A DNA stretch of 64,000 nt from Pseudarthrobacter chlorophenolicus A6 (GCF_000022025.1 NC_011886.1:2552980-2616979); one strand, 5' to 3'. Shown: positions 29,678 to 38,754, counted from the stretch's first letter. Notes: generated by a model not told the origin, from the letters alone. Made by a program: numbers and translations.

Positions 29678-30978
29678 CAGGGCCTCGCGGCGAGCATGCG
29701 CTCAAGGGCAGTGCGGGCGTTCGCCTGGACGGCGTCGCCAACAGTGATGCGGTTGACCACCCGGCCGGCCACCAGTTCCTCCAGGACCCAGGCCAGGTAG
29801 CCGGGGTGGATCCGGTACATGGTGGAGCAGGGGCAGATCACCGGGTCAAGGCAGAAGATGGTGTGCTGCGGGTATTCGGCAGCGAGCCGGTTCACCATGT
29901 TGATTTCGGTGCCGATGGCGAACGTGGTGGGCTCGGTGGCGGCGGCAATGGCCTTCTTGATGAAGTCGGTGGAACCTGCGGAGTCGGCGGCGTCCACCAC
30001 TTCCATGGGGCATTCGGGGTGCACGATGACCTGGACCCCCGGGTGCTCTGCCCGGGCCTGCTCGATCTGGGCCACGCTGAAACGCTTGTGGACGGAGCAG
30101 AACCCGTGCCACAGGATCACCCTGGAGTCCAGCAGTTGCTGTGCCGAGTTGCCGCCCAGGTCCTTGCGCGGGTTCCACATGGGCATCTGCTCCAGCGGGA
30201 CCCCCAGGGCCTTGGCGGTGTTGCGGCCCAGGTGCTGGTCCGGGAAGAAGAGCACCCGCTGGCCGCGCTCGAAGGCCCATTCCAGGACGGTCTTCGCATT
30301 CGAGGACGTGCAGACAATGCCGCCGTTCTCGCCGCAGAACGCCTTGAGGGCTGCGGAGGAGTTCATGTAGGTGACGGGGATGACCGGACGCCGTCCTTCG
30401 GCGTCGGGCCCGGTTCCGAAGATCTCTTCAAGCTGCTCCCAGCACTCCGCTACGGAATCGGCGTCGGCCATGTCCGCCATGGAGCAGCCGGCCGCCAGGT
30501 TGGGCAGGATCACGGCCTGTTCCGGCGTGGACAGGATGTCCGCGGTCTCCGCCATGAAGTGCACGCCGCAGAAGATGATGGCTTCGGCCTCCGGCTTGGT
30601 GAGGGCGGCGTTCGCAAGCTGGAAGGAGTCTCCAACGAAGTCCGCGTACTGGATGACTTCATCCCGCTGGTAGAAGTGCCCCAGGATGACCGCGCGGTCG
30701 CCCAGTGTGGCTTTGGCGGCGGTGATGCGCCGGGCAAGTTCCGCGTCAGTGGCGCGCTTGTATTCCTCCGGCAGCTGGCCCTGCCGGGGGGTTGCCGCCG
30801 GGGCGACGTCCGCGCTGGAGGCACCGGGACCGTAGGCGGGGACGCCGGCGAGGGCTTCGGCGAGGTCGTAATCCCACGGCCCCTTGGCAAGGGCAGGGCT
30901 GCAGGTGCTGCCGCGGGCAGCACCGTTTTCAGCCTGCTCGCGCGTGATCAGCTGGATGGCTGTGTTGACGCTGCTCAT
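29677..30978 (-). CDS. nadA: Quinolinate synthase
   Basis: A 4Fe-4S enzyme that condenses iminoaspartate with dihydroxyacetone phosphate to quinolinate. It has 433 residues; about 80 N-terminal residues precede the conserved core, an extension usual in actinobacteria. Three cluster cysteines are visible in FCGVHFMAETADIL, CTSSNAKTVLEWAF and CLDPVICPCSTMYR. CAGGAGCACACC precedes the ATG. It follows the Nudix-type regulator gene with a small overlap. Confidence 0.95.
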   Translation of the reverse strand: MSSVNTAIQLITREQAENGAARGSTCSPALAKGPWDYDLAEALAGVPAYGPGASSADVAPAATPRQGQLPEEYKRATDAELARRITAAKATLGDRAVILGHFYQRDEVIQYADFVGDSFQLANAALTKPEAEAIIFCGVHFMAETADILSTPEQAVILPNLAAGCSMADMADADSVAECWEQLEEIFGTGPDAEGRRPVIPVTYMNSSAALKAFCGENGGIVCTSSNAKTVLEWAFERGQRVLFFPDQHLGRNTAKALGVPLEQMPMWNPRKDLGGNSAQQLLDSRVILWHGFCSVHKRFSVAQIEQARAEHPGVQVIVHPECPMEVVDAADSAGSTDFIKKAIAAATEPTTFAIGTEINMVNRLAAEYPQHTIFCLDPVICPCSTMYRIHPGYLAWVLEELVAGRVVNRITVGDAVQANARTALERMLAARP

Positions 30979-31691
30979 GGTGTGCTCCTGTTGTCTGGGT
31001 CGAGGCCGGGCCGGCCGGTGTAGCGGTAGAGGCGTGGCGGACGGTGCTTGCCGCCCTGGAGGTATTCGCCGGTTTCTTCGATTTCCGGTGTTGCCTTGAG
31101 CTGGCGGCGGAAGTTGGCCGGGTCCAGTTGGCGGTCGAGGACTGCCTCATAGACTTCGCGGACCTGCGCCAGGGTGAAGTATTCGCCGAGCAGGTGGTAG
31201 GCCACCGAGCCGTAGGCCAGCTTGTTCCGCAGCCGCCAGAGGGCGTAGTCCACGATCGCGTTGTGGTCGAACGCGAGGTCACCCAGCCGGTCCGCCCGGA
31301 ACCACCTGACGTTCTCCGACTCATCCGCGAGCGCCGCTTCCGTGGGCTGGACCAGAGCCCAGTACACGATGGACACCACGCGCTGCGAGGGCGATCGGTG
31401 CAGCCCGCCGAAGGCGTACAGCTGTTCGAGGTAGCTGGGCGCCAGCCCGGTGGTGTCACGGAGGTTGCGGGACGCGGCGTCCTGCAGCGACTCGTCGTGC
31501 GACAGCGGGCCGCCGGGCAGCGCCCACAGGCCCTTGAAGGGCTCACGGATGCGCCGGACCAGGGGCAGCCACAGGGTGGGCCGGCCGGAGGTCTCACTCG
31601 GGCGGAGCGCGAAGATGACTGTCGAGATTGCCAGCGACGGTGGCGCGGCCCGGCGCTCGGAGACATTTGCCGAACTGGAGAACATGGCCAC
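30975..31691 (-). CDS. NrtR-like regulator of NAD biosynthesis (degenerate Nudix)
   Basis: A 238-residue protein with a Nudix fold (about 20-140) joined to a winged-helix part (about 150-220, LGEYFTLAQVREVYEAVLDRQLDPANFRRQL). The Nudix box at 61-83 reads GGPLSHDESLQDAASRNLRDTTGL. The catalytic RE becomes RN and the EE pair becomes DT, so hydrolysis is unlikely. Loss of catalytic glutamates together with a C-terminal winged helix is the pattern of NrtR regulators, which bind ADP-ribose or NAD-like ligands. It is first in the NAD operon, with a palindrome in its promoter. The ATG has AAAGG upstream. The name NrtR is by analogy. Confidence 0.88.
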   Translation of the reverse strand: MAMFSSSANVSERRAAPPSLAISTVIFALRPSETSGRPTLWLPLVRRIREPFKGLWALPGGPLSHDESLQDAASRNLRDTTGLAPSYLEQLYAFGGLHRSPSQRVVSIVYWALVQPTEAALADESENVRWFRADRLGDLAFDHNAIVDYALWRLRNKLAYGSVAYHLLGEYFTLAQVREVYEAVLDRQLDPANFRRQLKATPEIEETGEYLQGGKHRPPRLYRYTGRPGLDPDNRSTP

Positions 31692-31741
31692 ACCGCCTTT
31701 CGATTCATGGACGTGGTATGCCCGGCGGGGCTCCCACGCTA

Positions 31742-31759
31742 GTTATAGTCAACTTGACT
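31742..31759 (-). promoter_or_regulatory. NAD operon promoter with NrtR-like operator
   Basis: AGTCAACTTGACT (31747-31759) is a perfect 13-base palindrome with one central base. On the minus strand TATAAC (31747-31742) is a likely -10 that overlaps its edge, so the operator fills the spacer before the -10. It is 56 bases upstream of the regulator ATG. Binding here would block RNA polymerase; the regulator is the first gene, so autoregulation is expected. The -35 is weak. Confidence 0.6.
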
Positions 31760-31922
31760 CAAACTGATTCTACGGCCACTCGGGGCCGGATGGGAAATGT
31801 TTCTGCCGCTGCGGCCGGACGCCACCGGGGCCGCCCGGTGGGCGCAGTCCCGGCGAAGAGAGTAAATTCAAGAGGTCCCACGAGGAACATCACGCCAAAC
31901 CCCAAGAAGGTTCACCCGCACC

Positions 31923-33302
31923 ATGACGACGAAGTCCGCATCCGTACGCCCGGAACGCCACCTGGGCCACACCATGAAACCCCGCCAGCTGACCATGATG
32001 GGCTTGGGCAGCGCCATCGGCGCCGGGCTGTTCCTCGGCTCGGGAGCCGGGGTGCAGGCTGCCGGCCCCGCCGTCCTGCTGTCCTACCTTGTGGCGGGCA
32101 CGCTGATCATCCTGGTGATGTGGGCGCTGGGCGAGATGGCAGCCGCGAACCCCAACAGCGGCGCCTTCTCGGTGTACGCCGAACGCGCGCTGGGACGGAC
32201 CGCCGGCGCCACCATCGGCTGGCTGTGGTGGCTGCAGCTGGTGGTGGTGATCGCCGCCGAGGCGCTTGGCGCGGCCGGGCTGTTGTACTCGATCTGGCCC
32301 GTAATCCCGGTCTGGGCGCTGGCACTTGCCTTCATGGTGGCGTTCACAGCGATCAACCTCGCCGGCGTGCGGAACTTCGGTGAGTTCGAGTTCTGGTTCG
32401 CCATCCTCAAGGTGGCCGCCATCGTGCTCTTCCTGGCAGTGGGCGCCGCCCTCCTGCTGGGCGTCCTGCCCGGCGTCGCGTCGCCGGGACTGTCCAACAT
32501 CACCTCCGACTTCGCCCCGCAGGGCCTCGGCGGGGTGGCCGCCGCACTGTTCGTGGTGATCTTCGCGTTTGGCGGCACGGAAATCGTTTCGGTAGCCGCC
32601 GCTGAGACCCAGGACCCGGAACGCAGCGTGGGCAGGGCCATCCGCACGGTGGTTTGGCGCATCCTCGTCTTCTACATCGGCTCCGTGTTCGTTATCGCCG
32701 CGGTCCTTCCCGCCACCTCCGAAAGCCTGGCGTCCCCCTTCGCGGGCGTCCTGGACACCGCCCGGATCCCCGGTGCGGCAACGGCGATCACCCTGGTGGC
32801 CGTCGTGGCACTCCTGTCCGCGCTCAACGCCAATCTGTACGGCGCCTCCCGGATGGCCTACTCGCTCGCCGAACGCGGCGAGGCCCCGCAGTTCCTGACG
32901 CGCCTCAGCGGGGCCAGCGTGCCGATGCTCGCCGTGGCCGTGTCGGTGGCCTTCGGCTTCGTGGCCACCGTGCTGGAACTGCTCTTCCCGGACAAGGTCC
33001 TTCCCGCGCTTTTCCAGCTGGTGGGTTCAACCTGCCTGGTGGTGTGGGGAAGCGCCCTGGTGTCCCAGCTGATCCTCCGGCGCCGCGCCACCCGGGACGG
33101 CACTGCGCTTCCGCTGAAGATGAAGGGCTTCCCCGCCCTGACCGTCCTGGGGCTTGTCCTGCTGGGGCTGATCTTCGCGGTGGGCTTCAGCGCCGAGGAG
33201 AGCCGCGTGCAGCTGTTCAGCACATTTGCGCTGATCGCGGGAATTGCCCTGGCCTGCGCCGCAGGCGCCCGGATCCAGGGCCGCCGACGCCGGCCGGAGT
33301 GA
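31923..33302 (+). CDS. Amino acid permease (APC superfamily)
   Basis: A 12-helix membrane transporter of 459 residues. The first helix carries the substrate-binding motif GLGSAIGAGLFLGSG, and helix 6 holds the family block VVIFAFGGTEIVSVAAAETQDPERS. The sequence fits the AAT branch, which takes up amino acids with protons; which amino acid is not clear. It is divergent from the NAD operon but has no known link to it. The ATG has only a weak AAGAAGG about 12 bases upstream. Confidence 0.88.
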   Translation: MTTKSASVRPERHLGHTMKPRQLTMMGLGSAIGAGLFLGSGAGVQAAGPAVLLSYLVAGTLIILVMWALGEMAAANPNSGAFSVYAERALGRTAGATIGWLWWLQLVVVIAAEALGAAGLLYSIWPVIPVWALALAFMVAFTAINLAGVRNFGEFEFWFAILKVAAIVLFLAVGAALLLGVLPGVASPGLSNITSDFAPQGLGGVAAALFVVIFAFGGTEIVSVAAAETQDPERSVGRAIRTVVWRILVFYIGSVFVIAAVLPATSESLASPFAGVLDTARIPGAATAITLVAVVALLSALNANLYGASRMAYSLAERGEAPQFLTRLSGASVPMLAVAVSVAFGFVATVLELLFPDKVLPALFQLVGSTCLVVWGSALVSQLILRRRATRDGTALPLKMKGFPALTVLGLVLLGLIFAVGFSAEESRVQLFSTFALIAGIALACAAGARIQGRRRRPE

Positions 33303-33410
33303 CTTGAAAAACCCGGCAGCCCGGCCGGTAGAGTGGCTTGTACCTTCGGCGGCCCCGCACCATCCGTGCGGACCTCCGCCACCGTGTTCGAGTTGATGAG
33401 GACTGACACC

Positions 33411-34238
33411 ATGAGCGGCAGGCACACCGGCCAACAGCATGCGCACACCGTGGAAGGAACGGACCCCCAGCTGTTCGTGGCGGTCCATGATCCCGCTGAC
33501 GATGCCGGGTTGCGCCCCGTCCTGCTGCTGCACGGCTTCTCCTCCTCGGGCAAACTCAACTGGGAAGACACCGGCTGGGTGGGCGCCCTCCTGGAGGCCG
33601 GCCGCCGCGTGATCACAGTGGACCTGCCCGGTCACGGCCGCAGCGGCGCGCCGGAGGACCGTGATTCATACTCCCCCAGCCGCATCCGCGCCGATCTGCT
33701 TCAAACGGCGTTCGACGCCGGCGTCCGGCCCCTGCAGGACGGCGATCCTTCCAGCGGGCTGGACCTCGTGGGCTACTCCCTGGGATCGCGGCTGGCATGG
33801 GAGTTTGCGTCCACCCAGCCGGAGATCGTCCACCGCCTGGTGCTCGGCGGGCCCAACATCTCCGATCCGCTGGCCGAGTTCGACCTGACGGCCGCCCAGG
33901 ATTACCTGGCCGACGGCACGCCGATTGCCGACGGGTCCACGGCGCAGCTGCTGAAGATGGCGCTGCTGCTGCCCACCAACAACATCTTTGCTTTGCTCAC
34001 TCTCGTGGAGGCCATCAAGGCCGAGCCCTACGATCCCGCCGAAGCCGTCCCCCATGTGCCAATGCTCCTGGTGGCCGGTGACCAGGATGAACGGATTGGC
34101 AGCCTCCCCAAGCTAGCCGAGCTGGCCAACAGCACCGGGGGCATGGCCGAGCAGCTGGTCCTGCCGGGCCGGAACCATACCAACGCCGTCACCAGCAGGG
34201 CCTTCAAGCAGGCGGCTATCGCCTTCCTGGCGGTCTGA
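33411..34238 (+). CDS. Alpha/beta hydrolase
   Basis: A 275-residue alpha/beta hydrolase fold. The oxyanion region LLLHGFSSSGKLNW is near residue 40, followed by the classic VTVDLPGHGRSG. The nucleophile elbow is GYSLGS, and the C-terminal histidine lies in LPGRNHTNAV. The substrate is unknown. I chose ATG 33411 with GAGGA nine bases upstream; an ATG five codons earlier would also fit. It may be co-transcribed with the phosphoribosyltransferase 96 bases downstream, although that gene has its own TAGGCT. Confidence 0.82.
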   Translation: MSGRHTGQQHAHTVEGTDPQLFVAVHDPADDAGLRPVLLLHGFSSSGKLNWEDTGWVGALLEAGRRVITVDLPGHGRSGAPEDRDSYSPSRIRADLLQTAFDAGVRPLQDGDPSSGLDLVGYSLGSRLAWEFASTQPEIVHRLVLGGPNISDPLAEFDLTAAQDYLADGTPIADGSTAQLLKMALLLPTNNIFALLTLVEAIKAEPYDPAEAVPHVPMLLVAGDQDERIGSLPKLAELANSTGGMAEQLVLPGRNHTNAVTSRAFKQAAIAFLAV

Positions 34239-34334
34239 GATTCCGGTACCCGGATGATCCCCGGAACCTGAATATCCCGGCGGCCGCCCGGCGGTAGGCT
34301 GGAATCACAGGGCCGAAAGAGCCTGGAGGGGCAG

Positions 34335-34982
34335 ATGGGTACGCGATTCGAAGACCGAACCGAGGCAGGCGAACGCCTCGCCGCCGCTCTCTCCCAATTC
34401 CGGGAGCGGCCCGGCACCGTGGTCCTGGGCCTGGCCCGCGGCGGGATACCGGTGGCGGCAGCCGTGGCCAAGGCTCTCTACCTTCCGCTGGGGACAGTGC
34501 TGGTCCGCAAGCTGGGCATTCCGGGCCATGAGGAAACGGCGTATGGAGCACTGGCGTGGGCACGCGGCCGCACCGTCAGGCTGGTCAACAAGCCGTTGGT
34601 GGACCGGGTGCTGGACCACGGCGTCCGGCGCGAATGGCTGGACGAGGTGGAAGAGCGCGAGCGTGCCGAACTGCACCGCCGGGTGGACCTTTACCCCGGA
34701 ACGTCCGTAGACCTGGCCGGGAAGACCGTGCTGCTGGTGGATGACGGCCTGGCCACCGGTGCCACCATGCGGGCAGCAGTGGAAGCGGTCCGAGAAAGTG
34801 GCGCTGCAGTTGTGGTGGCGGCCGCTCCAGTAGGTTCCATCGAAGCCGAGGCGTCGGTGGAGCGCGTTTGCGATGCCGTGATCTGCCTGCACCTGCCGGG
34901 CAAGTTCCGGGCGGTAGGCAGTTTTTACCGGCACTTCGAACAGCTGTCCGACGACGCCGCCATCGGCTACCTCGGGCAATAG
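34335..34982 (+). CDS. Phosphoribosyltransferase family protein
   Basis: A 215-residue type I phosphoribosyltransferase fold. The PRPP loop is VLLVDDGLATGATMRAAV at about residues 135-152, and the N-terminal half has the LGLARGGIPVAAAVA signature. It resembles the stand-alone proteins often fused or linked to hydrolases in actinobacteria rather than a known purine or pyrimidine enzyme. The base substrate is unknown and a regulatory role is possible. GGAGGGG lies seven bases before the ATG. Confidence 0.82.
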   Translation: MGTRFEDRTEAGERLAAALSQFRERPGTVVLGLARGGIPVAAAVAKALYLPLGTVLVRKLGIPGHEETAYGALAWARGRTVRLVNKPLVDRVLDHGVRREWLDEVEERERAELHRRVDLYPGTSVDLAGKTVLLVDDGLATGATMRAAVEAVRESGAAVVVAAAPVGSIEAEASVERVCDAVICLHLPGKFRAVGSFYRHFEQLSDDAAIGYLGQ

Positions 34983-34986
34983 CAGC

Positions 34987-35016
34987 GGCGGGCCGGACGC
35001 AAAGGTCCGGCCCGCC
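34987..35016. terminator. Hairpin between convergent genes
   Basis: A perfect 12-base stem (GGCGGGCCGGAC with GTCCGGCCCGCC) and a six-base loop lie between the phosphoribosyltransferase stop and the MFS stop. It can serve both strands. Confidence 0.6.
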
Positions 35017-35067
35017 GTCGCGGTCGTTTGCTGCTGCCGCGCAAAGCGGGGTGCGGCGTGACGGTAG

Positions 35068-36402
35068 TTAGTGGTGGGCGCTGACGCCCAGTGGGCGCCC
35101 CTTGGTTTCCTTGGCCAGGACTACCCCGATGGCGGAGATGACGCACAGCACCATGATGTAGATGCCGATGGACCCGGCCCACTTGGTGCTCTGCAGCAGT
35201 GTTTCGGCGATCGTGGCCGCAAACGCACCGCCCAGGATGGCGCCGAACGCGTAGCCGATCGAGATGCCGGAGTACCGGACGTTGGCGGGGAACATCTCGG
35301 CATACATGGCGGACATGGGCCCGTAGGACAGTCCCAGTCCGATGGTGAGGACGAACAGTGCCACGCCGTAGAGCCAGATGTTCTTCGTGTCGATCAGGGC
35401 GAACATGGGCAGCATCCAGGCGAACACGATGGCGTATCCGGCCAGGAAGGTCTTGACCCGGCCGATCTTGTCGGAGAGCCAGCCGCCCACCAACGTGAAG
35501 ATGAGCCAGCCGAATGATGCCAGGGTAGTGGCCAGCAGGATCTGCGGGGTGGGCATCTTGAGCGTCCTGGTGGCGTAGGAGATGAAGAACGCGATGAGCA
35601 GGTAACCGGCGGCATTGTTGCCGATGAAGATCAGGGTGGAGTACAGGACCGGCAGCTTGTGGTTGCGGATGAGCTCGCCCAGCGGCGCCTTGCTTTCCTT
35701 CTTCCGCAGCGCCATCTCCTGGAACACGGGGCTCTCGGCCACAGCGCGGCGGATCAGGTACCCGACCACGATCAGCACGATCGACAGCAGGAACGGAACG
35801 CGCCAGCCCCAGGCAGCGAAGTCTTCCTTCGACATGCTGCTGTTGAGGAAGAAGAGCAGGCCGGTGGCCAGGATCATGCCGACGGGAACGCCGATCTGCG
35901 GGTAGGCGCCGAACAGGCCACGCTTGTTCAGGGGTGCATGCTCGACGGCCATGAGGGCCGCGCCGCCCCATTCGCCGCCCGCGGAGAAGCCCTGGATGAC
36001 ACGCAGCAGGATCAGCAGGACCGGGGCCCAGGCGCCGATCTGGGCGTAGGTGGGAAGCATGCCGATGAGCGCTGTTGCCGCACCCATCATGACCAGCGTG
36101 AATACCAACATGGCCTTGCGGCCCAGCCGGTCACCCAGGTGTCCGGCAATCACTGCGCCGAGCGGGCGGAAGAGGAAGCTGATGCCGATCAGTGCGAAAG
36201 ACAGGATCTGGGCCAGGCCGGGGTTCGACTCGTTCAGCGGGGCCAGGAACAGCGGGGACAGCAGCGTTGCCGTCAGCTGGGCAAAGATGAAGAAGTCGTA
36301 CCACTCAATGGTGGTGCCGACGAGCGTGCCCGCGAGGACCTTGCGCTCTTCCCTCCGTGTGCTGGGACCGGAGAGAGTATCCACCTGGGAAGGTGTGGTC
36401 AT
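35068..36402 (-). CDS. MFS transporter, metabolite:proton symporter type
   Basis: A 444-residue, 12-helix transporter of the MHS family (shikimate, citrate, proline-betaine and alike). MHS-type motifs are GTTIEWYDFFIFAQLTA, the helix 2-3 loop GHLGDRLGRKAML and the helix 4 region IQGFSAGGEWGGAALMAVEHAP. ATG 36402 follows GGAG six bases upstream; a longer frame to 36606 has no support. The IclR gene is divergent 218 bases away and is the likely regulator. The carried acid is not predictable. Confidence 0.87.
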   Translation of the reverse strand: MTTPSQVDTLSGPSTRREERKVLAGTLVGTTIEWYDFFIFAQLTATLLSPLFLAPLNESNPGLAQILSFALIGISFLFRPLGAVIAGHLGDRLGRKAMLVFTLVMMGAATALIGMLPTYAQIGAWAPVLLILLRVIQGFSAGGEWGGAALMAVEHAPLNKRGLFGAYPQIGVPVGMILATGLLFFLNSSMSKEDFAAWGWRVPFLLSIVLIVVGYLIRRAVAESPVFQEMALRKKESKAPLGELIRNHKLPVLYSTLIFIGNNAAGYLLIAFFISYATRTLKMPTPQILLATTLASFGWLIFTLVGGWLSDKIGRVKTFLAGYAIVFAWMLPMFALIDTKNIWLYGVALFVLTIGLGLSYGPMSAMYAEMFPANVRYSGISIGYAFGAILGGAFAATIAETLLQSTKWAGSIGIYIMVLCVISAIGVVLAKETKGRPLGVSAHH

Positions 36403-36451
36403 TGAAACTCCATTGTTTATCGGCGGTTTGCACCGCCGGACGCCTTCAGGA

Positions 36452-36477
36452 TTACCGACAGAACGGTCAGTTGGTAA
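36452..36477. promoter_or_regulatory. Candidate IclR operator
   Basis: TTACCGAC and GTTGGTAA (7 of 8 complementary) flank a ten-base centre in the gap between the MHS transporter and the IclR gene, 50-75 bases upstream of the transporter start. It overlaps a possible minus-strand -35, TTACCA. The symmetry and position fit an IclR site, but no second copy confirms it. Confidence 0.35.
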
Positions 36478-36620
36478 GTAGAGTACTACGAAAATGTGAG
36501 GCGCGACACGGTATGGTCGAATTTTGCGGTGAACGGCGGAAGGGCTTCTGGGTTCCGTATTTGAACGGCAAGTTCCTATAAAGAAACACCTGCCGGCTCC
36601 GCGCACCTAGGATGGAAGCC

Positions 36621-37355
36621 ATGAATCCCACCGCCGCAGCCCGGACCGAAGCAGCACCGGCGCAGGTATCGGCGTCCCAGACGCTCTCCCGCGGCATCCG
36701 TGCCCTGGAGATCCTTGCTGCTTCCCCTGGTCCGCTGACCATCGCCGAACTGGCCGATGCCATGGGCGTCCACCGGTCGGTGGCCTACCGGATCCTGCGC
36801 ACGCTCGAGGACCATTCACTGCTGGTGCGCGACGACTCCGGAAAGGTGCAGCCCGGACCCGGTCTTGCCGTCCTGGCACGGGGGGTGTCGCGGAACCTCC
36901 AGTCTGCTGCCCTACCGGAGCTCACCAACCTGGCAAACACCCTGGACATGACAGCGTTCATCGCGGTCTGGGACCATCATGACTGCATCACCCTGGTCAC
37001 CGTCGAGCCGCGGCACTCGGGGGCCACGGTGGCCCAGCACCCCGGTACGCGGCATCCCATTAACGCCGGGGCACCGGGCATCGCCATCCAGTCAGCGTTC
37101 ACCGAGGCCGAATGGGACCGGCTGGACACCGGCCTGGCCTACCGGCAGGAGGCCGGCGAGGCCCGCCGGCTGGGGTACTCGGCAAGCCACGATGAGGTCA
37201 TAGCGGGGGTTTCCTCCCTGGCTGCCCCCATCAGGGTGCCGGGCGGCCGGCCCGCCGCCCTGGCCGTCGTTTACATCCGTTCCGCCCACGATCCCGCGGC
37301 CGTGGGTGCCGCGCTGGCGGGGAGCGCGGCACGGATCCAGGAGCAGTTGGCCTGA
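36621..37355 (+). CDS. IclR family transcriptional regulator
   Basis: A 244-residue regulator with an N-terminal winged helix-turn-helix (TIAELADAMGVHRSVAYRILRTLEDHSLLVR) and the C-terminal IclR effector domain (LANTLDMTAFIAVW, then the HPINAGAPGIAI cavity motif). I chose ATG 36621: the hexamer TAGGAT ends seven bases upstream, which fits a leaderless mRNA, while an ATG at 36612 lies inside that hexamer. The divergent MHS transporter gene is the obvious target. The ligand is unknown. Confidence 0.87.
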   Translation: MNPTAAARTEAAPAQVSASQTLSRGIRALEILAASPGPLTIAELADAMGVHRSVAYRILRTLEDHSLLVRDDSGKVQPGPGLAVLARGVSRNLQSAALPELTNLANTLDMTAFIAVWDHHDCITLVTVEPRHSGATVAQHPGTRHPINAGAPGIAIQSAFTEAEWDRLDTGLAYRQEAGEARRLGYSASHDEVIAGVSSLAAPIRVPGGRPAALAVVYIRSAHDPAAVGAALAGSAARIQEQLA

Positions 37356-37395
37356 CCCGTCGGGCCCGGCTGGAGCCACCGAAGGCGTGGTCGAA

Positions 37396-38754
37396 TCAGC
37401 CGCGGCTTCCGGTTCCACGCTTGCCAAGGACGACGGCGGCAGCGGCACCCAGCAGCGCCAGCAGCACGGACGCCGCGATGGGCACCAGGAAAGCAAGGTG
37501 GTGGCCGCCGGCCTCGGCCAGGTAGCCGCCGGCGGCTGAGCCCAGGGCCGTGCCGGCCACAATACCGCTGGCCAGGGCGGTCATGACCGTTCCCAGCCGG
37601 CCGGCGGGCGCCAGGATGCCGCCTGCCGTAAAGACCGTCACCATGACCGGCCCCACCGGGATGCCCAGGATCAGCAGCACAACCACCATGGCGGCCAGCG
37701 AATCCGGCAGCAGCAGGAGCAGCGACAGGAGGGCCATCAGCCCGGCGGACACCAGCCAGCGCCGGGGCAGGGTGAAGGTGCGGGGCCAGTAGGCCACAGA
37801 AAGTGCCGCGGCGGCCGAACTCAAGCCCACGGCCGCGTACAGCAATCCGGCGATCTCCGGCCCCGCGATGGGCGCTGCGAAGGAGCTGAGGGCCGCCTGC
37901 GTCGAGCCGAAGAATGTTCCCATGCAGACCATGGCAGCGACAGGGAGGGCGACGGCGGCCGGCAGCCTTCCGGCCCGTGGGGCCGGTTGCCCGGTTGCCG
38001 CCTTCCGGGCTGCGGGCCGCACCGCCCGGTGGGTGGGGTGGGCCGCGAAGGCGGGCACCAGCGTCGCGGTCATGGCTGCGGCCAGGGCGAGGGGCAGCCA
38101 GGGCGCCAGGAGGCTGGCCAGGATTCCCACCAGCGCCGGGCCCAGGACGAACGTGACTTCGTCGGCGGTGCTCTCGTAGGACAGGGCAGTGTCCAGGTCG
38201 GTGGCCTGCTGCGACGCCGGGCCCTGCGACGCGAGCGCCATCCAGCGCACCCGGGCCAGCGGGCCCACCTGCGGCGAACTCGCACCGGAAACAAGCGCCG
38301 CCGCGATCACGGCTCCGAACAGTCCGCCGGAGGCCCCCGCAGCGATGGCCGCCAGGATCAGGGCCAGGACCGCCACCGTGTTGATGACGGACGCTATCAG
38401 CAGGACGGGCCGCTGCCCCCGCCTGTCGGCGAGCGCACCGAGCACCGGGGCGCCAAGGGCCGAGCCTATGCCTACAGCCCCGGCAGCCGTGCCGCCCGCG
38501 GCATAGGACCCGCTGACGGAAGTGACCATCGTGAGGGTTCCCACCGTCAACATGGCGAGCGGAAGCCGGGCAAAGAGGCCAAGGGGAATGAAGCTGCGGC
38601 CGGCCAGCAGGGGAAGCCGGGCAAACCGGCCGGTCCTGGCCGGTTGGGAAACCCCCGCTGACGCTGGGGCCTGTGACGGATATCCAGGTTCAGTTGGAAC
38701 CGGGGACGGCGCTGCGGCTGGCGGCGACGTCGGAGAGGGGCTATGTGAAGTCAA
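37396..38754 (-). CDS. MFS transporter
   Basis: A 452-residue, 12-helix major facilitator protein. A Pro/Ser-rich N-terminal tail of about 50 residues precedes the first helix. The loop after helix 2 reads GALADRRGQRPVLL. The C-terminal half has the helices IAGLLYAAVGLSSAAAALSVAY and MVVVLLILGIPVGPVMVTVF. The reading frame has no ATG or GTG before helix 1; the only possible start is TTG at 38754. The substrate is unknown and the start is uncertain. Confidence 0.78.
   Translation of the reverse strand: MTSHSPSPTSPPAAAPSPVPTEPGYPSQAPASAGVSQPARTGRFARLPLLAGRSFIPLGLFARLPLAMLTVGTLTMVTSVSGSYAAGGTAAGAVGIGSALGAPVLGALADRRGQRPVLLIASVINTVAVLALILAAIAAGASGGLFGAVIAAALVSGASSPQVGPLARVRWMALASQGPASQQATDLDTALSYESTADEVTFVLGPALVGILASLLAPWLPLALAAAMTATLVPAFAAHPTHRAVRPAARKAATGQPAPRAGRLPAAVALPVAAMVCMGTFFGSTQAALSSFAAPIAGPEIAGLLYAAVGLSSAAAALSVAYWPRTFTLPRRWLVSAGLMALLSLLLLLPDSLAAMVVVLLILGIPVGPVMVTVFTAGGILAPAGRLGTVMTALASGIVAGTALGSAAGGYLAEAGGHHLAFLVPIAASVLLALLGAAAAVVLGKRGTGSRG

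Noticed and set aside
37396..38754. Broken 5' end of the second MFS gene because no ATG or GTG starts it
   Set aside because: A TTG at 38754 begins a continuous frame of normal length with a complete 12-helix pattern, so a rare start codon is more likely than damage.
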